DNA of 64,000 nucleotides from NCBI RefSeq assembly GCF_003258365.1, contig NZ_QHKM01000002.1, positions 372,001 through 436,000 of the forward strand, written 5' to 3'. The translations under genes were made by a program, and so were the position numbers. The notes below the pieces were generated by a model. That model was given only the letters and a program-made list of their open reading frames with translations, made no database searches and was not told the DNA's origin. Positions 44,944-53,821 of this stretch are shown here, one piece after another. How positions within the stretch are numbered: the first letter of the stretch is position 1; each line of letters opens with the position of its first letter. The DNA comes from Hymenobacter edaphi. Lineage in GTDB: Bacteria > Bacteroidota > Bacteroidia > Cytophagales > Hymenobacteraceae.

Positions 44944-45302
44944 ATATAGAAGCGGTAGGCCAGCAGTACGCTCTCAACGACGGTGAAATTCGCGCCGTCG
45001 AGCTAAGCCTGCGCTACGGTGGGTCCGCCGCCTCCAACGCTTCCGTGCAGCTGCGGGTGCGCAAGCTGATTTCGAAGAATAAATACGAAAGCTGTTTGCT
45101 GACGCTGGAGCTGAGCGGCGTAACAAAGGCGCTGATTGATGAAGATTTCACCACTGGCGTCTACTATTCGGACATCGTTCTAACCGAGCTTAGCAATGGG
45201 TTGTTCTACCTCTCGCTCGACCCGTTTGGCAACTCCGGCAAGCCGCACGAAAAGGACAACCTAGTATTAGTAGCCCAACGTCTGACCATCCACGAAGCAT
45301 GA
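44940..45302 (+). CDS. Hypothetical protein within the purine operon
   Basis: 120 residues, start overlapping the purC stop (ATGA), stop overlapping the next start. Mixed strands, one central cysteine (YESCLLTLELSG), no signal peptide or membrane helix. Codon use includes more AT-ending codons than purC or purD. Not recognised. The tight coupling argues that it is expressed, but its role in purine synthesis is unknown. Confidence 0.65.
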   Translation: MNIEAVGQQYALNDGEIRAVELSLRYGGSAASNASVQLRVRKLISKNKYESCLLTLELSGVTKALIDEDFTTGVYYSDIVLTELSNGLFYLSLDPFGNSGKPHEKDNLVLVAQRLTIHEA

Positions 45303-46162
45303 GCTGCCCGCTGACGCTATTCGCCTCGCACCCCGCCGACCGGCAGGCCCGACCGCTGCTCGATGAGCTGTCGGCCCAACTCGGGGCGCGTTTCGGCGGC
45401 GACGGGCGCGACTCGTTTCAGAACTGGGTGGACGACAACCGGCATATCTTCCTGCTGGCGTTGTCCGGTAAGGAAGTTGTGGGTTGCGGGGCCGTGCGCC
45501 CGATTACTGACTCGGTAGGGGAGGTGAAGCGCATGTACGCCAAGCACCCCGGTCAGGGCATCGGTAGCATGGTATTGGCCGGGCTGGAAGCCTCGGCGCG
45601 GCGCGCTGGCTACACCGAGCTATGGCTGGAAACCCGCGTAGCCAACGCGGAAGCCTGCCGCTTCTACGAGCAGCGCGGCTACCAGCGCATCGAGAACTAT
45701 GGCAAGTACACTGGGCGCGCCAACGCTGCCTGCTTCGGCAAGCGGCTGGACTCGGCTGCGGTTACTGAAACGTACGCGGAGCAGTTGGTTGGCCTGTACA
45801 TCGAAGCTTACAACGACATCGAAGTGGCCGACATGGTAGCCTGCCTGCACCCGGAGGTGACGTTTGAAAATGTATCCGCCGGTGAGGTCACGTTTCGCAC
45901 CGAAGGCAAAGCCGCATTTGCTGCGCAGGCCGAGCAAGCCAAGTGGTGGTTTATGGAGCGGAATCAGCACATCAAAGCCTTTCGCTTCGAAAACAACCGC
46001 GCCGAAATTGACATCAACTACTTCGCCATTACTGCTGGAGCATTGCCGGAAGGCGTGCAATTGCCTGCCGGTTTGGCTACCAGTACCATCATAGAACTTA
46101 CCGGCCGCTCGGTTTTTACGTTCCGCGACGGACTTATTGCCACCATTCAGGATATCAGCTAG
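45299..46162 (+). CDS. GNAT acetyltransferase fused to a SnoaL-like domain
   Basis: 287 residues. Residues 1-150 form a GNAT domain: VVGCGAVRPITDSVGEVKRM, the acetyl-CoA loop KHPGQGIGSMVLAGLEA, and LETRVANAEACRFYEQRGY. Residues 160-287 read as a SnoaL/NTF2-like fold (GLYIEAYNDIEVADMVACLHP, FRTEGKAAFAAQAEQ, IELTGRSVFTFRDGLIATIQ). The fusion is unusual. It is translationally coupled to the preceding gene and 24 bp before purD. Substrate unknown. Confidence 0.8.
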   Translation: MSCPLTLFASHPADRQARPLLDELSAQLGARFGGDGRDSFQNWVDDNRHIFLLALSGKEVVGCGAVRPITDSVGEVKRMYAKHPGQGIGSMVLAGLEASARRAGYTELWLETRVANAEACRFYEQRGYQRIENYGKYTGRANAACFGKRLDSAAVTETYAEQLVGLYIEAYNDIEVADMVACLHPEVTFENVSAGEVTFRTEGKAAFAAQAEQAKWWFMERNQHIKAFRFENNRAEIDINYFAITAGALPEGVQLPAGLATSTIIELTGRSVFTFRDGLIATIQDIS

Positions 46163-46186
46163 CCCGTAACCCAACCTCTTTGACCC

Positions 46187-47485
46187 TTGGCAACTCCTAT
46201 CACCCATATCGTCCTTCTCGGCAGCGGCGCCCGCGAACATGCCCTGGCCTGGAAACTCACCCAGGACGGCGCCCGCGTGCACGTACTGCCCGGCGGCGCC
46301 GGCATCCCCGGCTCGGTGCCCGGCATCAGCGCCACCGATTTCCCAGCTATCCAGCAGTTCTGCCAGGAGCACGACGTAAAACTCATCGTCGTCGGCCCTG
46401 AGGCCCCGCTGGCGGCGGGCGTGGCCGACTACTTCGAGGGCTCCGATATCCGCGTGTTTGGCCCGCGCAAGGCGGCCGCCGTGCTGGAAAGCTCCAAGGT
46501 GTGGTCGAAGGACTTCATGCGCCGCCACGGCGTGGCCACCGGCCGCGCCTGGACGTTCCGCTCCGACCAGCTGGAGCAGGCCCGCGCCGCCGCCGCCGAC
46601 TTGCAGGGCCACGCCGTGCTGAAATACGACGGTCTGGCCGCCGGCAAGGGCGTGTGGGTGTGCTCCTCGGAAGCTGAGTTTGAAACCGCCCTGCAGGAAA
46701 TGCAGGCCCTGGCCCCGGCCGGTCACGACTGGTACTCTTTCCTGGTCGAGGAAAAGCTCACCGGCCCCGAAATCAGCATCATCGGCCTGACTGACGGCAA
46801 GACCATGCGCCTGCTCAGCCCCTCGCAGGACCACAAGCAGCTGCTGGCCGGCGACCAGGGCCCCAACACCGGCGGCATGGGCGCCTACTGCCCCGTGCCC
46901 TTCGCCGACGACAACGTGCTGGCGCTGGTGCGCGAAGTCATCATCGAGCCGACCCTGCGCGGCCTGCGCACCGAAGGGCTGCCGTTTATGGGCTTCCTTT
47001 ACTTCGGCATCATGCTCACGCCCACCGGCCCCAAGCTGCTGGAATACAACGTGCGCCTCGGTGACCCGGAAGCCCAGGTGCTGCTGGCCTCGCTGAGCAG
47101 CAGCCTGGTCGACATCATCACCGCCGCGCTGGATGGCCGCCTCGCCGAAGTGGGCGTGCGGCAGAAGCCGGGCTCCTTCGTGGGCGTGGTGCTGGCCTCC
47201 GGCGGCTACCCCGCCGCGCAGTTCCCCACCGGCTTTGCCATCGACGGCATCGACGCCGTGACGCCCGCCACGCTGGTGTTCCAGGGCGGCACCAAGCGCA
47301 ACGATGCCGGCCAGCTCATCACCAGCGGCGGCCGGGTGCTGACGGTGGTAGCCGGCGGCCCCGACCTGGAAGTAGCCGTGGAGCGTGCCTACGCCGAAGT
47401 CAAGAAGGTGACGTTCCAGGACGCCTACTACCGCACCGACATCGGCCAGCGCCCCACCCCGGAGCTGGTCGGCCAAGCCCAGTAA
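46187..47485 (+). CDS. purD: Phosphoribosylamine-glycine ligase
   Basis: 432 residues from TTG 46187 (start of MATPITHIVLLGSGAREHALAW). The N-terminal GSGAREHALAWKL and ATP-grasp motifs HAVLKYDGLAAGKGVWV and NTGGMGAYCPVPF are all present, with LLEYNVRLGDPEAQVLL near the end of the ATP-grasp domain. Makes GAR. Overlaps purN by one base. Confidence 0.96.
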   Translation: MATPITHIVLLGSGAREHALAWKLTQDGARVHVLPGGAGIPGSVPGISATDFPAIQQFCQEHDVKLIVVGPEAPLAAGVADYFEGSDIRVFGPRKAAAVLESSKVWSKDFMRRHGVATGRAWTFRSDQLEQARAAAADLQGHAVLKYDGLAAGKGVWVCSSEAEFETALQEMQALAPAGHDWYSFLVEEKLTGPEISIIGLTDGKTMRLLSPSQDHKQLLAGDQGPNTGGMGAYCPVPFADDNVLALVREVIIEPTLRGLRTEGLPFMGFLYFGIMLTPTGPKLLEYNVRLGDPEAQVLLASLSSSLVDIITAALDGRLAEVGVRQKPGSFVGVVLASGGYPAAQFPTGFAIDGIDAVTPATLVFQGGTKRNDAGQLITSGGRVLTVVAGGPDLEVAVERAYAEVKKVTFQDAYYRTDIGQRPTPELVGQAQ

Positions 47486-48249
47486 TGATGACGGAAACGA
47501 CCCCGCGCGAATCGTTCAACGATAGTGGTACTACGACTCAAAGTCGTAGTACCACTTCGTCCGCGCCGTCTGGCTCCCCCTCGACTGTTGAGGAGAGGGG
47601 GCCGGGGGGTGAGGCGCAATCGGCCGCGCCGAAAGCCCGCCTCGCCATCCTGCTCTCCGGCCGCGGCTCCAACATGCTGGCCTTGGCCCGCGAGGTGCGC
47701 GAAGGCGTGCTGCAAGGCTTGGCCGAGGTTGCCGTGGTGTTCAGCAACATCCCCGAAGCCGCCGGTCTGCCAAGCGCCGCCGAGCTGGGCTACGCCACCG
47801 CCAGCATCGACTCCCGCGGCCGGAAGCGCGCCGAGTTTGATGCCGAGGTAGTGGCGAAGCTGCAGCAGTTTCAGCCCGACTACGTGGTGCTGGCCGGCTA
47901 CATGCGCATTCTGTCGCCGACGTTCATCCGGGCGTTTGCGGGCCGGATCATCAACATCCACCCCGCCGACACCCACCAGCACCAAGGGCTGCACGCCTAC
48001 GACTGGGCCTGGGAAAACCGCCTGCCCGAAACGAAAATCACCGTCCACCTCGTTGACGAGGGGCTCGACACCGGCCCCGTGCTGGCCCAGGCGCCCGTCG
48101 ACCTGCGCGGCGCTGATTCCCTGGCAGAGGTGGAGCGCCGCGGTCTGGCCGTGGAGCACCGCTTCTACGCCGACACCCTGGCCCGCCTCATCCGGGGCGA
48201 GCTGCCCGCCGAAACACCCACTCCTGCCGCCACTGCCGCCCCGCAGTAG
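47485..48249 (+). CDS. purN: Phosphoribosylglycinamide formyltransferase with repeat-derived N-terminus
   Basis: 254 residues. The enzyme proper starts near residue 50 (LAILLSGRGSNMLALA) and contains the catalytic Asn-His region IINIHPADTHQHQGLHAYD and the Asp motif VHLVDEGLDTGPVLAQ. Length of the core fits PurN (about 200). The first 50 residues are Ser/Thr/Pro-rich and coded by DNA that is a 15-bp-stem hairpin plus a second palindromic stretch. Internal starts are not obvious, so the extension may be translated. Second non-essential tail at the C-terminus. Confidence 0.9.
   Translation: MMTETTPRESFNDSGTTTQSRSTTSSAPSGSPSTVEERGPGGEAQSAAPKARLAILLSGRGSNMLALAREVREGVLQGLAEVAVVFSNIPEAAGLPSAAELGYATASIDSRGRKRAEFDAEVVAKLQQFQPDYVVLAGYMRILSPTFIRAFAGRIINIHPADTHQHQGLHAYDWAWENRLPETKITVHLVDEGLDTGPVLAQAPVDLRGADSLAEVERRGLAVEHRFYADTLARLIRGELPAETPTPAATAAPQ
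47524..47556. repeat. Perfect hairpin inside the purN 5' end
   Basis: AGTGGTACTACGACT, CAA loop, then the exact complement. A further CCCCCTC/GAGGGGG pair follows at about 47577-47608. Both keep the purN frame open. Confidence 0.85.
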
Positions 48250-48325
48250 CTCCCCATTTTCCCTCTCAAGCCCACCCCAGCTTCGTCGGCCTGACAACCG
48301 GCTCACTGACAACTGACAACTCGAT

Positions 48326-49828
48326 ATGTGCGGAATCGTTGGTTTTTTCGGCCCGGATGATGTCGTTGGCGACATCGTCGTCGGCCTCACCGCTCTGCAG
48401 CACCGCGGGCAGGATGCCGCCGGCATTGCCTCGTTCGACGGCAACTTTCATTTGCACAAGGGCAACGGGCTGATCAACGACGTGTTCAAGCCCAAGCACC
48501 TGAAGAAGCTGAAGGGCAACATCGGCATCGGCCACGCGCGCTACACCACCCAGGGCTCCGGCGACGCCGAGCTGGCCCAGCCCTTCACCACCAGCTACCC
48601 CTTCGGGCTGGCCATGGTACACAACGGCAACGTCATCAACTTCCGCTCGGCCGCCAAGCGCCTGCACGAGAAGTACCACGTGCTGCCCAAGACCAGTAAC
48701 GACCTGGAGCTGATCATGTACACCTTCGCCTCGGAGCTGCGCCTGAAAAACCTGGACGCGCTGTCGGTGGTAGACATTTTCGACGCGGTGGAAACCACGC
48801 AGGAGCTGGTGAAGGGCGCCTACGCCACCATCACCATCATTGCCGGCCACGGACTGCTGGCCTTCAACGACCCGCACGGCATCCGTCCGCTCGTCATGGG
48901 CCGCCGCGACACGCCCGACGGGCCGGTTTTCGCCTTCGCCTCCGAGTCGACCTGCTTCGACTACCTGGAGTTCGACCTGGTGGAAAACATCGGCCCCGGG
49001 CAGGCGGTGTTTATCGACAAGGACTTCAAGGTGCACCACAAGAATCCGCCGGCCAAGCCCAAGGCCTTCTGCGTGTTCGAGCACATCTACTTCGCCCGCG
49101 AGGACTCCGTTATCCACGGCCGGCTGGTGGCCCGGGAGCGGGTGCGCCTGGGCAAGATGCTGGCCCGCAAGGTGATGGAAGCCGGTCTGGAGCCCGACAT
49201 GGTTATCGACGTGCCTTCTTCGGGCTACTTCGCGGCGTCCGGACTGGCCGAGGCCATCGGGGTGCCGTACCGCCGGGCTTTGGTGAAAAACAACCACATG
49301 GGCCGCTCGTTTATCGTGAGCAGCCAGGCCGGCCGGGAGGACGTGGTGAAGAAGAAGCTGAATCCCATCCGCGAGTTTGTGGAAGGCAAGAAAATTGCCG
49401 TGGTCGACGACAGCATCGTGCGCGGCACCACCTCGCGGCGCATCGTGCGCATCCTGCGCGAAGCCGGGGCTACGGAGGTATACTTCATTTCCAGCGCGCC
49501 GCCCATCATTTCGCCCTGTATCTACGGCATCGACATGGCCATGAGCACCGAGCTGATTGCGGCCAACTACACCGAAGAGGAAATCTGCCGCTACATCGAG
49601 GCCGACAAGGTGATTTACCAGTCGCTGGAAGACTTGCAGACGCTGTTCGGCGAGGAAAAAGGCCACGGCGGCAGCTGCTTTGCCTGCTTCTCGGGCCAGT
49701 ACCCCACCGGCGACGTGACCAAGTACCTGCGCCACATTCAGGAAGAGCGCACCAGCCACCGCAAGGAGGAAAAGGACAAATCCGCCAACTCCGTCAGCGC
49801 CAAAGCCCCGGCTCCGACCGAGCACTAA
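48326..49828 (+). CDS. purF: Amidophosphoribosyltransferase (Fe-S type)
   Basis: 500 residues. It begins MCGIVGFFG, so Cys2 is the glutaminase nucleophile exposed by Met removal. The PRPP motif is VVDDSIVRGTTSRR (359-372). Four cysteines at 249 (KAFCVFEHIYF), 398 (SPCIYGIDM), 451 and 454 (SCFACFSGQYP) match the iron-sulfur ligands of the Bacillus-type enzyme. Makes phosphoribosylamine, the committed step. The usual short propeptide of Fe-S-type enzymes is absent. Confidence 0.96.
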   Translation: MCGIVGFFGPDDVVGDIVVGLTALQHRGQDAAGIASFDGNFHLHKGNGLINDVFKPKHLKKLKGNIGIGHARYTTQGSGDAELAQPFTTSYPFGLAMVHNGNVINFRSAAKRLHEKYHVLPKTSNDLELIMYTFASELRLKNLDALSVVDIFDAVETTQELVKGAYATITIIAGHGLLAFNDPHGIRPLVMGRRDTPDGPVFAFASESTCFDYLEFDLVENIGPGQAVFIDKDFKVHHKNPPAKPKAFCVFEHIYFAREDSVIHGRLVARERVRLGKMLARKVMEAGLEPDMVIDVPSSGYFAASGLAEAIGVPYRRALVKNNHMGRSFIVSSQAGREDVVKKKLNPIREFVEGKKIAVVDDSIVRGTTSRRIVRILREAGATEVYFISSAPPIISPCIYGIDMAMSTELIAANYTEEEICRYIEADKVIYQSLEDLQTLFGEEKGHGGSCFACFSGQYPTGDVTKYLRHIQEERTSHRKEEKDKSANSVSAKAPAPTEH

Positions 49829-49846
49829 GCTGCCGGAAAAATATGA

Positions 49847-49951
49847 ACGTCATGCTGAGCCTGTCGAAGCATTTCTACCGCTTCGTTGAGTTTAGTATCT
49901 GGCGAAGCGGTAGAGATGCTTCGACAGGCGGACACCAGATGGAGCATGACG
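49847..49951. repeat. Palindromic element between purF and purM
   Basis: The left end AACGTCATGCTGAGCCTGTC and the right end (with GGAGCATGACG) are reverse-complementary over most of 40 bp. The centre is CGAAG-rich (GAAGCGGTAGAGATGCTTCG-type). Same end motif, CGTCAT(C/G)CTGAGC, as the elements at 5220 and 55179. Confidence 0.8.
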
Positions 49952-49979
49952 CCCTCCGATAATCGTTCAACCACTCGCC

Positions 49980-51098
49980 ATGAGCCAGACTACCGCCGCT
50001 TCCGACCTCAAAGCAACCGCCGGCTACTCCATCGAAGAAGGCAACGCCGCCTCGCGCAACGCCTACAACTGGGCCAAGAAAACCTTCAGCACCCGCGTCG
50101 GCAAGCCCGGGGAGCCGGCCCAAGACCTGGAAGGCGGCTTCTCCAACGAAATCCGCTTCGGCAATGAGCGCCTGGGCATCGGCTCCGACGGCATCGGCAC
50201 CAAAATCGAAGTGGCCGAGCGCGTGGACCGCTACGACACGCTGGGCCACGACCTGATTGCCATGGTGGCCGACGACCTGGTGGTAGCCGGCTTCATCCCG
50301 ACGAACCTGTCGAACATCATCGACGTGAACACGCTGAACTACGAAGTGGTGGACGAGCTGATGCGCGGCCTGCACGACGCGGCGCAGTTCAGCTCCATTG
50401 CCGTGACGGGCGGGGAAATTGCCGAGCTGGGCAACCGTATCGGCGGCTACCCCGGCGCCCGCATGAACTTCAACTGGTGCTCCACCGCCGTGGGCGTGCT
50501 GCACCCCAGCCTCGAAAAACCGCTCAGCGGGGCCAACGTGCGCGCCGGGCAGGCCGTGGTGGCGCTTCGTTCGCCCTCGTTCCGCTCCAACGGCTACTCC
50601 CTGGCCCGCCGCGTCCTCACCAAAGCCTTCGGGGAAGAGTGGCACAAAGCGTCTTACTCCGGCGCCGATGCCGACGTAATGGGCGCCACCTGGGGCGAGG
50701 TGATGCTGGCCCCCTCGCTCATCTTCGCGCCCGGCGTCACGGCCGTGCTCGATGCGGGCCTGCCCTTGCACGCAGCCGCGCACATCACCGGCGGCGGCGT
50801 GGCCGACAACTTCAAGCGCGTGCTGAAATCGGGCGTCGGGGCCGAGCTGGACAACCTCTTCGCGCCGCTGCCCGCCATGAGCCAGCTGGCCGAGCTGGGC
50901 GGCATCAGCCCCGCCGATGCCTACCTGTACTGGAACATGGGCAACGGCATGCTACTGGTCACCGACGCCGACCAGGCCGAGGCCGTAGCCGCCGAGCTGA
51001 CCGCCAAAGGTTACGCCGCCCAGGTGGCCGGCCGCATCATCAGCGAGCCGACGATTACGCTGAAAGTGGGCGCCGGGGAGCTGCGCTACGATATCTAG
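49980..51098 (+). CDS. purM: Phosphoribosylformylglycinamidine cyclo-ligase (AIR synthetase)
   Basis: 372 residues. GSDGIGTKIEVAERVDRYDTLG and MVADDLVVAGFIPTNL are the ATP-binding motifs, and HITGGGVADNFKRVLKSG is the C-terminal signature. Makes AIR. The sequence shows the Bacteroidota variant with a longer N-terminus (IEEGNAASRNAYNWAKKTF). Last gene of the purine run, separated from purF by a palindromic element. Confidence 0.93.
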   Translation: MSQTTAASDLKATAGYSIEEGNAASRNAYNWAKKTFSTRVGKPGEPAQDLEGGFSNEIRFGNERLGIGSDGIGTKIEVAERVDRYDTLGHDLIAMVADDLVVAGFIPTNLSNIIDVNTLNYEVVDELMRGLHDAAQFSSIAVTGGEIAELGNRIGGYPGARMNFNWCSTAVGVLHPSLEKPLSGANVRAGQAVVALRSPSFRSNGYSLARRVLTKAFGEEWHKASYSGADADVMGATWGEVMLAPSLIFAPGVTAVLDAGLPLHAAAHITGGGVADNFKRVLKSGVGAELDNLFAPLPAMSQLAELGGISPADAYLYWNMGNGMLLVTDADQAEAVAAELTAKGYAAQVAGRIISEPTITLKVGAGELRYDI

Positions 51099-51125
51099 GC
51101 CCGCGCATCCTGTTGCCGCCTCGAA

Positions 51126-51164
51126 CCGGGCCGACCAGTCACGTACTGGTCGGCCCGGCTGTTT
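51126..51164 (+). terminator. Terminator of the purine operon
   Basis: CCGGGCCGACCAGT/ACTGGTCGGCCCGG, a perfect 14-bp stem, followed by CTGTTTT. Confidence 0.85.
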
Positions 51165-51575
51165 TGAGGTTGGGTGCTGGACGCTCGGTTCGGGTACTTG
51201 ATGGTCGGTTGATCCGACGCGGCAGGCAGGGCCCTTGAAACGTTCTGCGCAGCCCTGGATGCCAGCCGTCGGGCACCCGGCGGAAGGCGCATCGTCCTTG
51301 ACGCGCTGCCAACGGGGGCTGCCGCACCGCGCAGGGACCGAACTTCCTAAACCGGCCGCTGCAGTACTGGTTTAGCGTGGCTTACCCCAGCTGAAAAGCC
51401 GGCGGGCAGGGCACGGCTACCGGCTCAAAATACCCGGAAGTGGGTATTTCAGCGGCCTTTGGATTGAAATAGGTTTGTTCTGCATACTGCCTGGAGCTCA
51501 GCCACCAGACCAAAAACGGGGCGAAGCCGAAAAGCCTTATGAGTAGGACCTCTAGTTCCCCTTTCTCCACCGCGC
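51165..51575. other. Intergenic region
   Basis: No supported gene, promoter box or repeat was found between the purM terminator and the membrane-protein gene. Confidence 0.4.
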
Positions 51576-52043
51576 ATGATTAAAACTGTACTAAACGCCG
51601 CTGCTTTGCTGGTGGGCCTGACCGGCCTCTTCTTCAAGGCCAGCCACTGGGCCGGTGCCGACATCCTCATCCTGACTGGCTTCGTCTTGCTGCTGGTTTC
51701 GATTCTGGCTTTTACCGTTTCTGCCAATGCCGAAGCGGGCGTATCCGCCCCGCTGAACTACCTGATGGTGGGCGTGCTGACCGTGGGCGTCGTCAGTGCC
51801 TTGTTTCGCATGATGCACTGGCAAGGCGGCGCCATGCTGGGCGTCGTGATGGTGGCGCTGATGGTGCTGCTGTGCGTGATGCTGCTGGCCGGCAAAGGCA
51901 ACATCGGTGCCTCACGGCAGTTTCTGACGGTGACGTTTCTGTTCTTCACCCTGGTTTTCGCCTTCCTGGCCTTGCCCATGCGCCGGGCTGCTACCGCCGA
52001 AACGGCCGCTGCGCCGGCACCCATCGAAGTAACCGCGCAATAG
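51576..52043 (+). CDS. Small membrane protein related to GldL N-terminus
   Basis: 155 residues with four predicted helices. Two copies of a motif seen in GldL membrane helices occur: LFFKASHWAGADILI near residue 20 and LFRMMHWQGGAMLG near residue 69 (F[KR]xxHWxGa). GldL forms the inner-membrane motor of gliding and T9SS with GldM, but this protein lacks the long cytosolic part. So it is a paralog of the membrane half or an unrelated protein with the same helix-pair motif. Alanine-rich acidic tail. Confidence 0.65.
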   Translation: MIKTVLNAAALLVGLTGLFFKASHWAGADILILTGFVLLLVSILAFTVSANAEAGVSAPLNYLMVGVLTVGVVSALFRMMHWQGGAMLGVVMVALMVLLCVMLLAGKGNIGASRQFLTVTFLFFTLVFAFLALPMRRAATAETAAAPAPIEVTAQ

Positions 52044-52078
52044 GTTCCTGCACCCAATTACCGCCCACAAAACAAGAT

Positions 52079-52110
52079 GAGGCCCCGCGGATGCTGTTCC
52101 GCGGGGCCTC
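52079..52110 (-). terminator. Terminator of pncB
   Basis: GAGGCCCCGCGG/CCGCGGGGCCTC, a 12-bp stem. On the minus strand it is followed by a T-rich tail. Confidence 0.7.
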
Positions 52111-52136
52111 GCTGCGATATTGGGTACCGCCGGGGC

Positions 52137-53624
52137 TTACGCCGGCCGCTGCGGGCGGTGCTCCAGAATCAGCTGGGTGCGGAAGTCGTGCAGGCCTTTT
52201 TCCAGGCCCACCGGGTAAGTGTGCGGGTTCAGGAAGCGGCGGATACTCGGGTCGAGAGCGGTGACTTCCTGGCGGGCCTTCTGGCGGCTCTCGGCCAGGG
52301 TGGGCAGCTCCAGCACGCGCCGGCCCTGGCGGAACACCGGCTCCAGCAGCTCCCGAAACTCGGAGGACTGCACCGGGCGGCGGCGGGTGGCGTCGAGCGG
52401 GTCGACGATGGTGAGCTGCTCGGGCAGGGACTCGGCGGTGTTGTAGAGCATGTCGGCCACGGGCTTGCCGTCGGGGCCGAAAAAGCGGCGCACCTGCAGG
52501 ATGCCGGGGATGCTGGTCTTGGCAATCTGCTCGGAGAGCTTGATGCTGTACTGCCAGCCCGAACCGTCTTCCTTTTTCATAGCGGCCAGCTTGTACACGC
52601 CGCCCAGCGCCGGCTGGTCGTAGGCCGTCACGAGCTTGGTGCCGATGCCCCAGGTGTCGATGCGGGCGCCTTCCAGCTTGAGGGCGGTGACGAGCTGCTC
52701 GTCCAGGTCGTTGCTGGCCACGATGCGGACCTTGGGAAAGCCGGCCTCGTCGAGCAGCTTGCGGGCCTGCACGCTGAGGTAAGTCAGGTCGCCCGAATCC
52801 AGGCGAATGCCGCCCAGCTCGTGGCCCTCGGCGCGCAGGCGCTCGGCCACTTTGATGGCATTGCGCACGCCTTCCAGCGTGTCGTAGGTGTCGACCAGGA
52901 ACACCGAGTCGTCGGGGAAGGCGGCGGCGTACTTCTCGAAGGCCTCTTCCTCGCCTTCGAAGGCCATAACCCAGCTGTGGGCGTGGGTGCCGCGCACCGG
53001 GATGCCGAACTGCTGCCCGGCCAGCACGTTCGAAGTGCCGTCGGCCCCGCCGAGGTAGGCGGCGCGGGTAGCGGAGAGGCCGCCGTCGAAGCCCTGGGCG
53101 CGGCGCAGGCCAAACTCCAGAATCTGGTCGTTGGGCCCCACGGCTTCGCGGATGCGGGCGGCCTTGGTGGCAATCAGCGTCTGGAAATTGACCAGCGTGA
53201 GCAGGGCCGTTTCCACCAGCTGGGCCTGAATCAGCGGGCCCTGGATGCGCAGCAGCGGCTCGTTGCCGAACACCACCGTGCCCTCGGCCACCGCGTCGAC
53301 GTCGCAGGTGAAGCGCAGCTCGCGCAGGTAGTCGAGAAAACCCTGCTCGAACAGCGGCTGGCCCTTGCTGCCGCGCAGGCTGCCGAGGTAGGTCAGGTCG
53401 TCCTCCGAAAAGCGCAGGTTTTCCAGCCAGTCGACGGCGTAGGCCAGGCCGGCGGCCACGGCGTAGCCGCCCTGAAACGGGGCCTTGCGGAAGTAGAGGT
53501 GAAAGACGGCTTCGCGGTCCTGCATGCCCTGCCGCCAGTAGCCGTAGGCCATCGTGAGCTGGTAGAGGTCGGTGAGCAGGGTGAGCGAAGGGCGGTAAAG
53601 ACCCGAGAGGGGCTGTTCGGTCAT
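52137..53624 (-). CDS. pncB: Nicotinate phosphoribosyltransferase
   Basis: 495 residues. The N-terminus LLTDLYQLTMAYGYWRQGM and the catalytic His loop GTHAHSWVMAFEGE are signatures of the family; GGIRLDSGDLTYLS and IVASNDLDEQLV bind PRPP and the ring. It converts nicotinate to NAMN for NAD salvage. Length and order match the longer bacterial PncB branch. Divergent from the M28 peptidase gene. Confidence 0.95.
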   Translation of the reverse strand: MTEQPLSGLYRPSLTLLTDLYQLTMAYGYWRQGMQDREAVFHLYFRKAPFQGGYAVAAGLAYAVDWLENLRFSEDDLTYLGSLRGSKGQPLFEQGFLDYLRELRFTCDVDAVAEGTVVFGNEPLLRIQGPLIQAQLVETALLTLVNFQTLIATKAARIREAVGPNDQILEFGLRRAQGFDGGLSATRAAYLGGADGTSNVLAGQQFGIPVRGTHAHSWVMAFEGEEEAFEKYAAAFPDDSVFLVDTYDTLEGVRNAIKVAERLRAEGHELGGIRLDSGDLTYLSVQARKLLDEAGFPKVRIVASNDLDEQLVTALKLEGARIDTWGIGTKLVTAYDQPALGGVYKLAAMKKEDGSGWQYSIKLSEQIAKTSIPGILQVRRFFGPDGKPVADMLYNTAESLPEQLTIVDPLDATRRRPVQSSEFRELLEPVFRQGRRVLELPTLAESRQKARQEVTALDPSIRRFLNPHTYPVGLEKGLHDFRTQLILEHRPQRPA

Positions 53625-53752
53625 GGCGAAAAGCGGCAGTGGACGCTGAAAGGTACGGGAGTGGGCAGAATTTGGCTGGTTTTGCGAAACTGTGCGCGGC
53701 GCTGGCGCTGAAAGTGCCGATGCGCGACCGGGCTGTCAGCACCGTGCTGGTC

Positions 53753-53790
53753 GTAGCGCGAAACGTTGCTACGCGCTACAGCGCGTGCAA
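53753..53790. repeat. Short palindromic repeat upstream of the M28 gene
   Basis: GTAGCGCG (53753-53760) and CGCGCTAC (53772-53779), with a further CGTTGC/GCAACG pair. Related to the ends of the 39849 element. Confidence 0.65.
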
Positions 53791-53821
53791 CGCTCCGGGC
53801 GGCATCCGCTACTTTGCGCCT

